Part shown: in pieces, positions 52,778 through 60,447 of the stretch
Layout of the letters: each line of letters opens with the position of its first letter
Numbering within the stretch: position 1 is the first letter of the stretch
Source of the DNA: Sphingorhabdus sp. SMR4y
GTDB lineage: Bacteria; Pseudomonadota; Alphaproteobacteria; Sphingomonadales; Sphingomonadaceae
NCBI RefSeq assembly: GCF_002218195.1
Contig: NZ_CP022336.1
Coordinates: 2,351,001-2,415,000, forward strand
Direction: 5' to 3'
DNA: 64,000 nucleotides
Notes under the pieces: model-generated
What the model was told of the DNA's origin: nothing
The model's database searches: none
What the model saw: the letters and a program-made list of their open reading frames with translations, nothing else
Translations under genes and position numbers: made by a program

Positions 52778-53012
52778 AGGCCGATTTGGGCGATCTTGAT
52801 TGTATATGGTGGGAAACTTATGAGACTTTACAGTAGCATAGCAATGCAAAAAGCCGTTTTCCTGTTAATCGACGGAACAGGGAAATAATTCCCCGTAACA
52901 GGGCCCCCAATCGCCAGCAACAGAGGGTTTAATCGTTAGAACAGGAATATTGGCGGTCGCCGGGTCCAGTTGAAATACCACCAACGGTCGCTGTTGGGAA
53001 TAGCTCTTGATG

Positions 53013-53037
53013 AGAACATATGATCCTGATATGTTCT
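53013..53037. promoter_or_regulatory. operator-like dyad before the methyltransferase
   Basis: AGAACATAT (53013-53021) and ATATGTTCT (53029-53037) are exact reverse complements around seven bases. The second arm ends four bases before the methyltransferase ATG. It may be an autoregulatory or phage-type repressor site. Confidence 0.55.
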
Positions 53038-53041
53038 TCTT

Positions 53042-54346
53042 ATGTACATAAACGAATCGCTCGCAGACGATTCTGCCGATCGCCGCCTTGAGGTAAACTA
53101 TACCCGGATCGAAAAGCTGATCCCGGATCCGCGCAATGCGCGAACCCATTCAAAAAAGCAGGTCACTCAGATCGCAGAGTCCATCCGGGCATTCGGGTTC
53201 ACCAATCCCATACTTGCTGATCCGATGGGCAATATTATTGCAGGGCATGGCCGGCTTCGGGCCGCCAGAGAACTGAACCTTGCCGAGGTTCCGGTGATCG
53301 TGCTTGCGGGCCTCAGCGAACCCCAGAAGAAGGCATTGCGCCTTGCGGATAACAAGATAGCGCTCAATGCAGGCTGGGACATGGAAATACTCAAGCTGGA
53401 GCTGACCGATCTTTCGCTGCCAGAAGTAGACATTGATCTGGGCCTGACGGGCTTCAGTCCTGGCGAGATCGACGTAGCACTTGCTGATAGTGAGGACCCG
53501 GACGATGAAGTGATCCCTGCCGTCCCTGAAAATCCGCGTGTGAATTCTGGTGACATATGGCAGCTCGGCGAGCACCGGGTCGCCTGCGGCGATGGGCGTG
53601 ATGCTGGTTTCTTGCAGAATGTAGTTGGTGATGGCGCCTTGATCGACTGCGCTTTCCTTGATCCGCCTTACAACGTGAAGATCAACGGCCACGCCAATGC
53701 CAAGGGCCGTCACCGCGAGTTCGCGATGGCATCTGGTGAAATGAAGGAAGCCGAGTTCAGGATGTTCCTTGCTGAAACGTTGGGTGCTTGCGCTAAAGTA
53801 TCACGCAGCGGAGCGGTTCATTTTATATGCATGGACTGGCGTCACATGGATGATGTGACCGCTTCGGTCGATGATATATACGGCGACCTGCTCAACATTT
53901 GTGTCTGGAACAAGAGCAATGCCGGGATGGGCTCTCTCTACAGGTCGAAGCACGAGATGGTTTTTGTCTACCGTGTCGGTGATGAACCGCACATCAACAA
54001 TGTTGAACTTGGTAAGCATGGTCGCAACCGGACCAATGTGTGGGATTATCCCAGCGTCAACTCCATGCGCGGTTCCCGGCGTGAGGATCTGGCGCTACAC
54101 CCCACGGTCAAGCCAGTGGCGATGGTGGCGGACGCTTACTGCGATGTCACAAGGCAGAACGAGCTTGTGCTGGATATTTTTCTCGGCTCGGGCACAAGTC
54201 TTGTTGCCGCCGAGCGAGTGGGGCGCGCCTTCCGGGGGCTCGATATTGATCCAGCCTATGTTGATCTTGCAATGCAGCGTTGGAGCGACCTTACGGGCAA
54301 GGAGCCGCAACTGGTGTTTCGCGATGGCGAGGAACTGGCGGCATGA
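53042..54346 (+). CDS. ParB-domain DNA methyltransferase
   Basis: The 434-residue protein fuses a ParB/Srx-type N-terminal domain (about 20-110, GFTNPILAD and NIIAGHGRLRAAREL) to an N6-adenine or N4-cytosine DNA methylase. The catalytic motif FLDPPYN is at residues 205-211 and the AdoMet motif FLGSGT at 380-385, which gives the beta-type order. Such genes occur in prophages and mobile elements of sphingomonads and need no restriction enzyme. No restriction gene is adjacent. It is followed by the truncated DUF5681 gene, with which its stop overlaps by ATGA. Confidence 0.92.
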   Translation: MYINESLADDSADRRLEVNYTRIEKLIPDPRNARTHSKKQVTQIAESIRAFGFTNPILADPMGNIIAGHGRLRAARELNLAEVPVIVLAGLSEPQKKALRLADNKIALNAGWDMEILKLELTDLSLPEVDIDLGLTGFSPGEIDVALADSEDPDDEVIPAVPENPRVNSGDIWQLGEHRVACGDGRDAGFLQNVVGDGALIDCAFLDPPYNVKINGHANAKGRHREFAMASGEMKEAEFRMFLAETLGACAKVSRSGAVHFICMDWRHMDDVTASVDDIYGDLLNICVWNKSNAGMGSLYRSKHEMVFVYRVGDEPHINNVELGKHGRNRTNVWDYPSVNSMRGSRREDLALHPTVKPVAMVADAYCDVTRQNELVLDIFLGSGTSLVAAERVGRAFRGLDIDPAYVDLAMQRWSDLTGKEPQLVFRDGEELAA

Positions 54347-54477
54347 GCAGTACGCGCTTTCAGCCTGGTCAATCCGGCAATCCGAAAGGGCGGCCTCGCA
54401 AGCATCGCCGGCCCAATGTGTCGGCGTTCGAGATCATTCTCGACAAAACTGTCCGTCGTCAGAACATTTGGCACTGA
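54343..54477 (+). pseudogene. truncated DUF5681-type gene
   Basis: The ATG at 54343 overlaps the methylase stop (ATGA). The first 35 residues, SSTRFQPGQSGNPKGRP and SAFEIILDKTV, match the DUF5681 start, but the protein then ends with RRQNIWH at 54477. Full members are several times longer. The break lies just before the insertion element, so the gene was cut by that insertion or by a linked deletion. Confidence 0.75.
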
Positions 54478-54524
54478 AGGCTGCGTAAATTAACGGAGCA
54501 TTGGTTCCATCTGGTTGGTTGATA

Positions 54525-55577
54525 TTAAGCGGCAAGCTTGCGGTGTAGCAAGCGCCGATGTTCGATGGTTTGTTTTTTGATCCTTTCTCGTTTTTTGATG
54601 ATGGCGAGTGCTCTGCCGAAGTAGGCATCGGCAGGCGTAACGTTGCCCAGGCTTTCGTGATAGCGCTGGTGATTATAATGTTCGACGAACGCCTCGATCT
54701 GCGTTTCCAAGTCCCCTGGCAGGAAGTAGTTTTCCAGCAGGATGCGGTTCTTCAAAGTCTGGTGCCAGCGTTCGATCTTGCCCTGTGTTTGCGGATGGAA
54801 GGGGGCGCCGCGTACATGGCTCATCTTCTGTGCTTCGATATATTCTACCAGTTCACCCGCAATGTAACTCGGGCCATTGTCAGAGAGCAGCCGTGGCTTG
54901 TGCATAACTGCTGCCTGGTCGCAGCCTGAAGCTTCCAGAGCCATGTCCAGCGTGTCGGTGACGTCCTCGGCCCGCATGGTGCTGCAAAGCTTCCAGGCGA
55001 TGATGTAGCGCGAGTAATCGTCCAGCACCGTCGATAGATACATCCACCCCCAGCCAATGATCTTGAAGTAGGTAAAATCTGTCTGCCACATCTCGTTGGG
55101 CCGCACGGTCGGTGTGTGGAATCGATCAGCAGCTTTGATCACGACATAGGCGGGGCTGGTGATCAGGTCGTGGGCCTTCAGAAGCCTGTAAACCGTGGCT
55201 TCTGACACGAAGTAGCGCTGTTCATCGGTGAACGTCACCGCCAGTTCGCGTGGACTGAGCTCCGAACGTTCCAGCGCCAGATCGATGATCTGGTCATGCA
55301 CTTCGGCAGGGATCCGGTTCCACACCCGGCTTGGAGCCGATGGCCGGTCAGCCAGCGCTTCAGGCCCCCCTTCCAGATACCGATCATACCAGCGGTAAAA
55401 GGTTCGGTGCGGGATCCCCAACTTATCCAGCGTCTTGCGCGCTGACAGATGTGATTGCTCGACGATCCTGATGATCTCAAGCTTCTCCGATGCCGGATAT
55501 CTCATGCGTCGTCGTCCCCATCCGCGATCATGCTTTTTTTGAGCAGACGGTTCTCGAGGGTCAGGTCGGCCACGCAT
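54525..55577 (-). CDS. IS3-family transposase OrfB (integrase core)
   Basis: The frame encodes an rve-type DDE integrase core. DDE residues are in QTDFTYFKI, LLSDNGPSY and GKIERWHQT. The free OrfB product could start at ATG 55505, which overlaps the orfA stop by ATGA. The upstream frame 55506-55577 reads QKKHDRGWGRR and would be used only after a minus-one frameshift from orfA. It cuts and joins DNA ends as part of the OrfAB fusion. There is no stop inside, so it looks functional. Confidence 0.9.
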   Translation of the reverse strand: MRGRPDPREPSAQKKHDRGWGRRRMRYPASEKLEIIRIVEQSHLSARKTLDKLGIPHRTFYRWYDRYLEGGPEALADRPSAPSRVWNRIPAEVHDQIIDLALERSELSPRELAVTFTDEQRYFVSEATVYRLLKAHDLITSPAYVVIKAADRFHTPTVRPNEMWQTDFTYFKIIGWGWMYLSTVLDDYSRYIIAWKLCSTMRAEDVTDTLDMALEASGCDQAAVMHKPRLLSDNGPSYIAGELVEYIEAQKMSHVRGAPFHPQTQGKIERWHQTLKNRILLENYFLPGDLETQIEAFVEHYNHQRYHESLGNVTPADAYFGRALAIIKKRERIKKQTIEHRRLLHRKLAA

Positions 55578-55876
55578 TCCTTCAGATCACGCGACTCCCG
55601 CCGCAGGTCTTTCACTTCATCGCTGGTTGCAGCACGGGCCGTGTCACCGGCCAGCCGACGTTTGCCGGCTTCCATGAACTCCTTCGACCAAGTGTAATAC
55701 AGGCTCTGCGCTATGCCCTCCTTGCGGCACAGCTCGGCAATGCTGTCATCACCGCGCAGGCCGTCGATCACGATCCGTATCTTGTCTTCTGCTGAGAAAT
55801 GCCGGCGGGTCGCACGGCGGATATCTTTAACCACCCGCTCTGCGGGCTTTTTTGCGGTGGAGTGTTTTGGTTTCAT
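55502..55876 (-). CDS. IS3-family transposase OrfA (helix-turn-helix)
   Basis: The 124-residue protein has an HTH_8-type DNA-binding part: FSAEDKIRIVIDGLRGDDS and ELCRKEGIAQSLYYTWSKEF. A leucine-zipper-like tail has DLTLENRLLKK. I start at ATG 55876 (GAAGGAAC upstream); a GTG at 55894 is also open. Near its end, seven A bases followed by G (55534-55540 on the plus strand as T7) form a slippery run. A minus-one shift there would join it to OrfB. Confidence 0.88.
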   Translation of the reverse strand: MKPKHSTAKKPAERVVKDIRRATRRHFSAEDKIRIVIDGLRGDDSIAELCRKEGIAQSLYYTWSKEFMEAGKRRLAGDTARAATSDEVKDLRRESRDLKECVADLTLENRLLKKSMIADGDDDA

Positions 55877-55916
55877 GCTTCGTTCCTTCGTCACTACGAT
55901 GAAACCAAAACACTCC
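55859..55916. repeat. 18-base perfect inverted repeat over the orfA start
   Basis: GGAGTGTTTTGGTTTCAT (55859-55876) and ATGAAACCAAAACACTCC (55899-55916) are exact reverse complements around 22 bases. In RNA read from outside the element, the hairpin would bury the orfA start and its ribosome site. Confidence 0.8.
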
Positions 55917-56135
55917 TTAATTCACAACATCAATTTGGTGACATAGGTGCTGACGGGGAACAATCACGACTCTACTGCGGCAAGCATGCATTGAGTGTTC
56001 AGTCGGTTCGCGAAAGTCGTCGGTCCATGCCATACAATAGCCGTGTCTGAAGAAGCTACCCCGATCCTTAATAACGCTCTTCAGGATCGGTACCCAAAGG
56101 CAACGATACAGCATGCGAATGGCGAGCTATGCAAA

Positions 56136-56681
56136 TCAAAGGAATGTGTTAATATTCTTTGCTTGCAAAACGGTCTGCTGCAAGATCACTTTGCGACGGG
56201 CCAGTTTCAGCGAGCCGTCCGTATCCCGCCTGATCAGATCGACGCGTCTGGCCTTCAGCTCCATCTCGTCATCCTCCGCGTGGTGGCGATTGTTGATAAC
56301 TAGTGAATGAACGGTCCATTCGGTGGGGGTATCGGTCGGTTCGACCTCGATATTGCTCACAAGATGAAAGTGCCGGGTCGGCGGGTCTTCAGCCCATGCG
56401 GAGGGCTGCTTGGCGCGGGCTACGCGAATCTTGAGATATTCGAGATCGTCGTCAAAAAAGGCCATCCTTGTGGGGCTTAACTTGGCGTCGTCATTCCGGT
56501 AGCGTGTTTGCATCCCTGGAATCCAATAGTGGATGTCGTCTGCCAGCAATTCCAGCCATTCATGCAAATGCTCGCCGTCGAGTAGGCGGGCTTCGCGATA
56601 GAGAAATTGCTGAATTTCGATAACAAGATCGACGGAAACTGCTCGATGTTCGCGGGCTTCGATTTTTTCGGCTTGGTTCAC
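56136..56681 (-). CDS. aromatic-ring-hydroxylating dioxygenase beta subunit
   Basis: The 181-residue protein matches the small subunit of Rieske non-haem iron dioxygenases. EIQQFLYREARLLDGEHLHE and WLELLADDIHYWIPGMQTRY begin it, and the HFHLVSNIEVEPTDTP segment follows. It has the NTF2-like cone fold and packs with three alpha subunits. I place the start at GTG 56681, with GAGG upstream and 19 bases between it and the alpha stop. An upstream ATG at 56735 would overlap alpha by 35 bases. The length fits the family. Confidence 0.9.
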   Translation of the reverse strand: MNQAEKIEAREHRAVSVDLVIEIQQFLYREARLLDGEHLHEWLELLADDIHYWIPGMQTRYRNDDAKLSPTRMAFFDDDLEYLKIRVARAKQPSAWAEDPPTRHFHLVSNIEVEPTDTPTEWTVHSLVINNRHHAEDDEMELKARRVDLIRRDTDGSLKLARRKVILQQTVLQAKNINTFL

Positions 56682-56700
56682 GGTCACCTCAAACTGGTAT

Positions 56701-58020
56701 TTAGCGGACTGGTACGTCGGCCCAGGTTTCTGCATTCATTAGATCGGCCCAGCGTTGGTAGAACGCCCGCTGGTTCGCTTCGTTGATCTGGCTCTGATGG
56801 ACATTGCCCTTCAGTTCCTCGTGTTCGATACGCGAATCGAGGCCCATTCCAGCATGGAGTTTCTGTCGTCGCGTGACGACACCTGCATTGACAGCGGTGC
56901 AATTTTCGAAATTCTCACCGTCGTCCATCTCGAAGACCCCTGCTGGAGAGAAAGTCAGCATTACGCCGCGGCGATATTCTTTCTTTAGCTCCTCCGGGGC
57001 ATTGGCGTTCAGAAATACCCAGGTATGAAGCTCCGTTTCTCTCGGACCTTTTGGGTTCCACGTGCGGAAGGTATTGTGCCCGGCCAGGAAGGACAGGTTC
57101 GGAAAAACATTGGCTGAACTGAGCGAGGCGACCATCCTGCTGCGGACCTTCCCCAGCCGTTCGGCAAACCTCGCCTCGTGTTCACGCAGATATTCGACGA
57201 TTTGCGGCGAATTGAGCGTGGCCGCGTTGCCGATGAAATCCAGGCCGAACTCCCACCCGTGGCCATTGACGTTGGCGTGATAGGAACGATCGGGCCGCAT
57301 CGTCGGCTGTTTGCCGAACATGGCGATGAGAGCCGAACTGTGCGTCCATGGAGCGTGGTAGGAATCGCCTACGAAGTTTTCTGCTGGGAACTTCCAGTTG
57401 CACTTGAGGCGGGACTTGATGTTGCCGTCGATAAATTCGATGCCGCCTTCGTCATTGTCGAGAATGACGTCGAGATACCAGCGAAAGTCGCCCAGATATT
57501 CCTCTAGCGAGGGTGCGTCCGGATCGAAGCAAGCAAAATGCATGCCCTTGTAGCTCTCCACCCGAGCCTGGTGGAGGCCGAGCCGAGACTTATCGAAATT
57601 GGACTTGCCATCGTAGGACTTTGGTCGGCTGACGCTCTTCAGACTGCCGTCGAGGCCGTATGACCAGCCGTGGAAATTACATGTGAAACGGCGGGTCTTG
57701 CCAACTTCGGCAAAACACACGCGGTTGCCGCGGTGGGAACAGGAATTGAGGAAAGTATGAATCTTGCCGTCTTCGCCGCGCGAAACGATCACCGCATCCT
57801 CCCCTATCGTAGTGGTAAGGAAATCCCCGACCTCTGGCAGTTGCGAATCGTGCGCAACGAAAATCCAGCAGCGTGCAAAAACTCGCTCGAGCTCGAGCGA
57901 GTAGATCGCATCGTCCCAGAATATCCGGCGATCAATGTAACCTTCTTCCGCATCAACCCAGTCGTTGACCTTGGAGGCGAGTTCCGTTTTATCGTCCGTT
58001 TTTGTGGATAGGTTTGTCAC
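56701..58020 (-). CDS. aromatic-ring-hydroxylating dioxygenase alpha subunit
   Basis: The 439-residue protein has the Rieske domain first, with Cys94, His96, Cys114 and His117 in CSHRGNRVC and CNFHGWSYG. The catalytic iron site has Asp219, His222 and His227 in GDSYHAPWTHSSAL and a third ligand in GVFEMDDGENFEN, all as in naphthalene dioxygenase. It would cis-dihydroxylate an aromatic ring with electrons from a ferredoxin and reductase, neither of which is in the window. The start GTG has AGGAG upstream. The substrate is unknown; the naphthalene-type subgroup is plausible. Confidence 0.94.
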   Translation of the reverse strand: MTNLSTKTDDKTELASKVNDWVDAEEGYIDRRIFWDDAIYSLELERVFARCWIFVAHDSQLPEVGDFLTTTIGEDAVIVSRGEDGKIHTFLNSCSHRGNRVCFAEVGKTRRFTCNFHGWSYGLDGSLKSVSRPKSYDGKSNFDKSRLGLHQARVESYKGMHFACFDPDAPSLEEYLGDFRWYLDVILDNDEGGIEFIDGNIKSRLKCNWKFPAENFVGDSYHAPWTHSSALIAMFGKQPTMRPDRSYHANVNGHGWEFGLDFIGNAATLNSPQIVEYLREHEARFAERLGKVRSRMVASLSSANVFPNLSFLAGHNTFRTWNPKGPRETELHTWVFLNANAPEELKKEYRRGVMLTFSPAGVFEMDDGENFENCTAVNAGVVTRRQKLHAGMGLDSRIEHEELKGNVHQSQINEANQRAFYQRWADLMNAETWADVPVR

Positions 58021-58056
58021 CCTATTCTCCTATTGAAATTGGTTTTCCTGCCGCCA

Positions 58057-58875
58057 TCAGGCCGGTAGGATTTCGGCAAAGCCTAGGCCAGTGACACCGC
58101 CCGACCAGGCTTCGTAAGTAAGCACTTCTCCCCGGCCAGCCGGAAGGGCTCCCATCACCGCTAGATAATGGCGGATTTCCATGCCCCCATTGCCCCCGTC
58201 GCGCATGATCTCTTCGTCGGTCATCGAAAGCAGCGTGGACGGGTCGCCGGACACGATGGCATCGAGGACCTTCTTGTCGAACTCGGGGTTGATTCGGCCC
58301 ATTTCCCCTGTGCCGACCCAGTGGCTGATCCCACCACTGCCGATCAGTACGACGCGTTCGTCACCCGGCATGCCTCCAACCGCATCGCGCACCATCTGCC
58401 CGAACTCATACGCCCGCTGAAGGCGAACATATGGCTCGACGCCGCTGGCCATGTAAACGGGAACGGTCTGAACCGATCCGTCGGTCGGAAGGGCAAGTTG
58501 GGCCGGAACGCCGATTGCATGATCCACGCCCAGATCGCGCGCGACGGATACATCGAACCCGCTACCGTGGGCGTGTTTCACCAGGTAGTTGGCGAAGTCC
58601 GGATCGCTCGCAATCGGTGCATTAGCTACGCCTGGCAGCCGATCAATCGGACCATGCAGCTCGCCGGTAGCGATGAGGAACTGCGGCAGGCAGCGCGGGC
58701 CGAACAGAATATAGTGGTCGGCGCCGAAAATTATCGCTTTGGTCGCGCCCGATGCGCGAACCTTATCGCATATCCGGGAATAGACCGCGAGAAGGTGATC
58801 GCGCTCCTTCTTCTGCGGATTTACGAACAGCAAGGGGTCATGCGGCATTATATAGCCGCCAACGATATTCGCCAT
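58057..58875 (-). CDS. class III extradiol ring-cleavage dioxygenase (LigB family)
   Basis: The 272-residue protein has the LigB fold. GGYIMPHDPLLF at residues 6-17 holds His12, and FGADHYILFG near 50 holds the second His. GSGGISHWVG near 180 gives the region of the catalytic His, and an iron-ligand Glu is expected in the C-terminal half. It would cleave a catechol beside the hydroxyls. Its LigA-like partner is encoded 52 bases upstream (58928). It follows the oxygenase order for a catabolic operon. The ATG has AGGAGAG upstream. Confidence 0.9.
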   Translation of the reverse strand: MANIVGGYIMPHDPLLFVNPQKKERDHLLAVYSRICDKVRASGATKAIIFGADHYILFGPRCLPQFLIATGELHGPIDRLPGVANAPIASDPDFANYLVKHAHGSGFDVSVARDLGVDHAIGVPAQLALPTDGSVQTVPVYMASGVEPYVRLQRAYEFGQMVRDAVGGMPGDERVVLIGSGGISHWVGTGEMGRINPEFDKKVLDAIVSGDPSTLLSMTDEEIMRDGGNGGMEIRHYLAVMGALPAGRGEVLTYEAWSGGVTGLGFAEILPA

Positions 58876-58927
58876 TTAACAACTCTCTCCTGTGTGTCGA
58901 AAACTCGGCGACGTGATGTCGCGCAAA

Positions 58928-59227
58928 CTACAAACTATCCTTACCGCCGCTCGACGCTTCCAACCGTGATGCAAGCTTGGGAACCCGGGCAAGATATTCG
59001 GGCATTGATTGCGGTCCGCGGACGCTGGTCCAAAAGCCCATCAAGAGCATCGGATTGATTCCGTATTCGAACAGGTTTTCTACCTGCATTGAAATAACCA
59101 TCTCGCGTTCGGTCTCGCTGAGTGCATATTTGCCCGCGACTTCTCCGGAATCTTCGCGAAATGCTTCCTTCCGGTTACGTGAAGTACTCACGTCATAAAA
59201 CAATTGCTCGACAGCCCCGTAGCTCAT
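58928..59227 (-). CDS. LigA-like subunit of an extradiol dioxygenase
   Basis: The 99-residue protein matches the small alpha subunit of LigAB-type dioxygenases. SGEVAGKYALSETEREMVIS and PMLLMGFWTSVRGPQSMPE fit that family and would cap the active site of LigB. The frame is open upstream to 59305, but I choose ATG 59227. It lies in the same operon as the LigB-like gene. A free LigA suggests a two-subunit enzyme, as for protocatechuate 4,5-dioxygenase. Confidence 0.8.
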   Translation of the reverse strand: MSYGAVEQLFYDVSTSRNRKEAFREDSGEVAGKYALSETEREMVISMQVENLFEYGINPMLLMGFWTSVRGPQSMPEYLARVPKLASRLEASSGGKDSL

Positions 59228-59376
59228 CCCATTCGCTTTCTTTTTGCATTGCGACGACGGGGATAATCCCCAGTGTCTTTTTAGACATTGGCAGGAATGA
59301 GTCAATACCCTTGCGTATGGTTGGCAATTTTGGGGCCGCCGACTTACCTATTTTTCTGTGCTTTTCTGCGGTGTTA

Positions 59377-60348
59377 CTAAGACAGCACAACTTTACCGAC
59401 CGTTTCTCGCGATCGCAGTGCCTTCATCGCCGCGACCAACTCACCCATTGGATAGACATCCCGAATCAGCGGGCGAATCCCGCCTGCGGCACAAAGCTCG
59501 ACCAGTTCTTGCTGGATCGCGCGGATTTCGTCGGGATCGCGGTCAAAGCTCCAGTAAACGCCGTGCACGCTGGCTGATTTTACCAGCATGTAATTCGCCT
59601 TCAGCGCTGGTATCTCGCCGCTCGCGAATCCGCATATGAGCAGTTTTCCCTGCCAGGCGAGCAGCCGCAGACTCTGTTCCGAAGTTGCGCCGCCGACCGG
59701 ATCAACCACGATGTCGACGCCATTTGGTGACAATGATTTGACCTCTTTGTACCAATCCGGCTGGCGGTAATCGATGACATGGTCCGCGCCATTTTCGATT
59801 GCGAAGCGGCGCTTTTCCTCTGACCCAGCCGTGGCGATAATGCGGGCTCCGGCGGACCGGGCAAGCTGGGTCGCTGCGACCCCGAGACCGCCACTCGCAG
59901 CGTGGATCAGGACCGTCTGACCCGCAGTCAGATTGCCTTTTTGAAACAAGGCAACATGCGCCGTGGTATAGGAAACCGGAAGCGCAGCGGCGGCGCGGGC
60001 ATCGATGTCTCCAATCGCCATCAATCGATCTGATGCAACCGCGCAATATTCCGCGAAGGCACCGCTGCGAACCTGACAAGCGACCCTGTCACCAGGCTGA
60101 AACCGCGAGTCTGCGCTGGTCTCGACGACTGTTCCGGCAAGCTCGTTACCGGGGACAAATGGCGGCTCAATACGGTCCTGATAGCGGCCCGCGATGGCGA
60201 TTTCGTCAGCGAAATTGAGCGCCGCAGCCTCCACCTTCACCAGCGTATCGACCGCATTCGGACCGCCTTGTTCCAATGGAGGAACGGGAATCCGGTCGAA
60301 CACCAGATCTTCTGGCTTGCCATATTCGCTAACGACCCATGCCTGCAT
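59377..60348 (-). CDS. quinone-oxidoreductase-like MDR protein
   Basis: The 323-residue medium-chain dehydrogenase lacks the zinc-binding Cys residues. GNELAGTVVETSADSRFQPG is the GroES-like domain, and HAASGGLGVAATQLARSAGA gives the NADPH loop near residue 145. It resembles NADPH:quinone reductases and enoyl reductases. It would reduce a double bond or quinone. I start at ATG 60348 (alternative ATG at 60375). It is divergent from the acyl-CoA synthetase at 60448 and upstream of the LigAB and Rieske genes. Confidence 0.88.
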   Translation of the reverse strand: MQAWVVSEYGKPEDLVFDRIPVPPLEQGGPNAVDTLVKVEAAALNFADEIAIAGRYQDRIEPPFVPGNELAGTVVETSADSRFQPGDRVACQVRSGAFAEYCAVASDRLMAIGDIDARAAAALPVSYTTAHVALFQKGNLTAGQTVLIHAASGGLGVAATQLARSAGARIIATAGSEEKRRFAIENGADHVIDYRQPDWYKEVKSLSPNGVDIVVDPVGGATSEQSLRLLAWQGKLLICGFASGEIPALKANYMLVKSASVHGVYWSFDRDPDEIRAIQQELVELCAAGGIRPLIRDVYPMGELVAAMKALRSRETVGKVVLS

Positions 60349-60447
60349 AGTTTTCAATTCATTCCCCTCTTGCATATTATCCATTCGCACCAGTATGGAG
60401 AGAACCATATACTGACAAGTCGTATCGGCAAAAAGGGGAAATTATTC

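Larger units (their letters stand above)
52419..53041. other. intergenic region with palindromes, no convincing gene
   Basis: This 620-base region holds no ORF that I trust. It contains repeated CAGGGAA words, a 13-base inverted repeat, a 16-base palindrome and an operator-like dyad just before the methyltransferase. It looks like the edge of a mobile element. Confidence 0.5.
54482..55926 (-). mobile_element. IS3-family insertion sequence
   Basis: The element carries overlapping orfA and orfB and ends in imperfect inverted repeats. The right end at 54482 reads TGCGTAAATTAACGGAG inward, and the left end at 55926 reads TGTGAATTAAGGAGTG inward. Both continue with GGTT(T/C)CATC. No target duplication is evident beside the ends, so a flank may have been deleted. 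Length is about 1445 bases. Confidence 0.8.

Noticed and set aside
52577-52849. 90-residue minus-strand ORF over the palindromes
   Set aside because: It has no ribosome site, no family signature and crosses the inverted repeats.
54479-55929. Target-site duplication around the IS
   Set aside because: The bases beside the two ends do not match in any three- to five-base duplication.
56061-56090. Hairpin CCGATCCT/AGGATCGG as terminator of the oxygenase genes
   Set aside because: The loop is 14 bases and no T-run follows on the minus strand.
59193-59390. 65-residue minus-strand ORF before the LigA-like gene
   Set aside because: It overlaps the LigA start in another frame and has no supporting motif.
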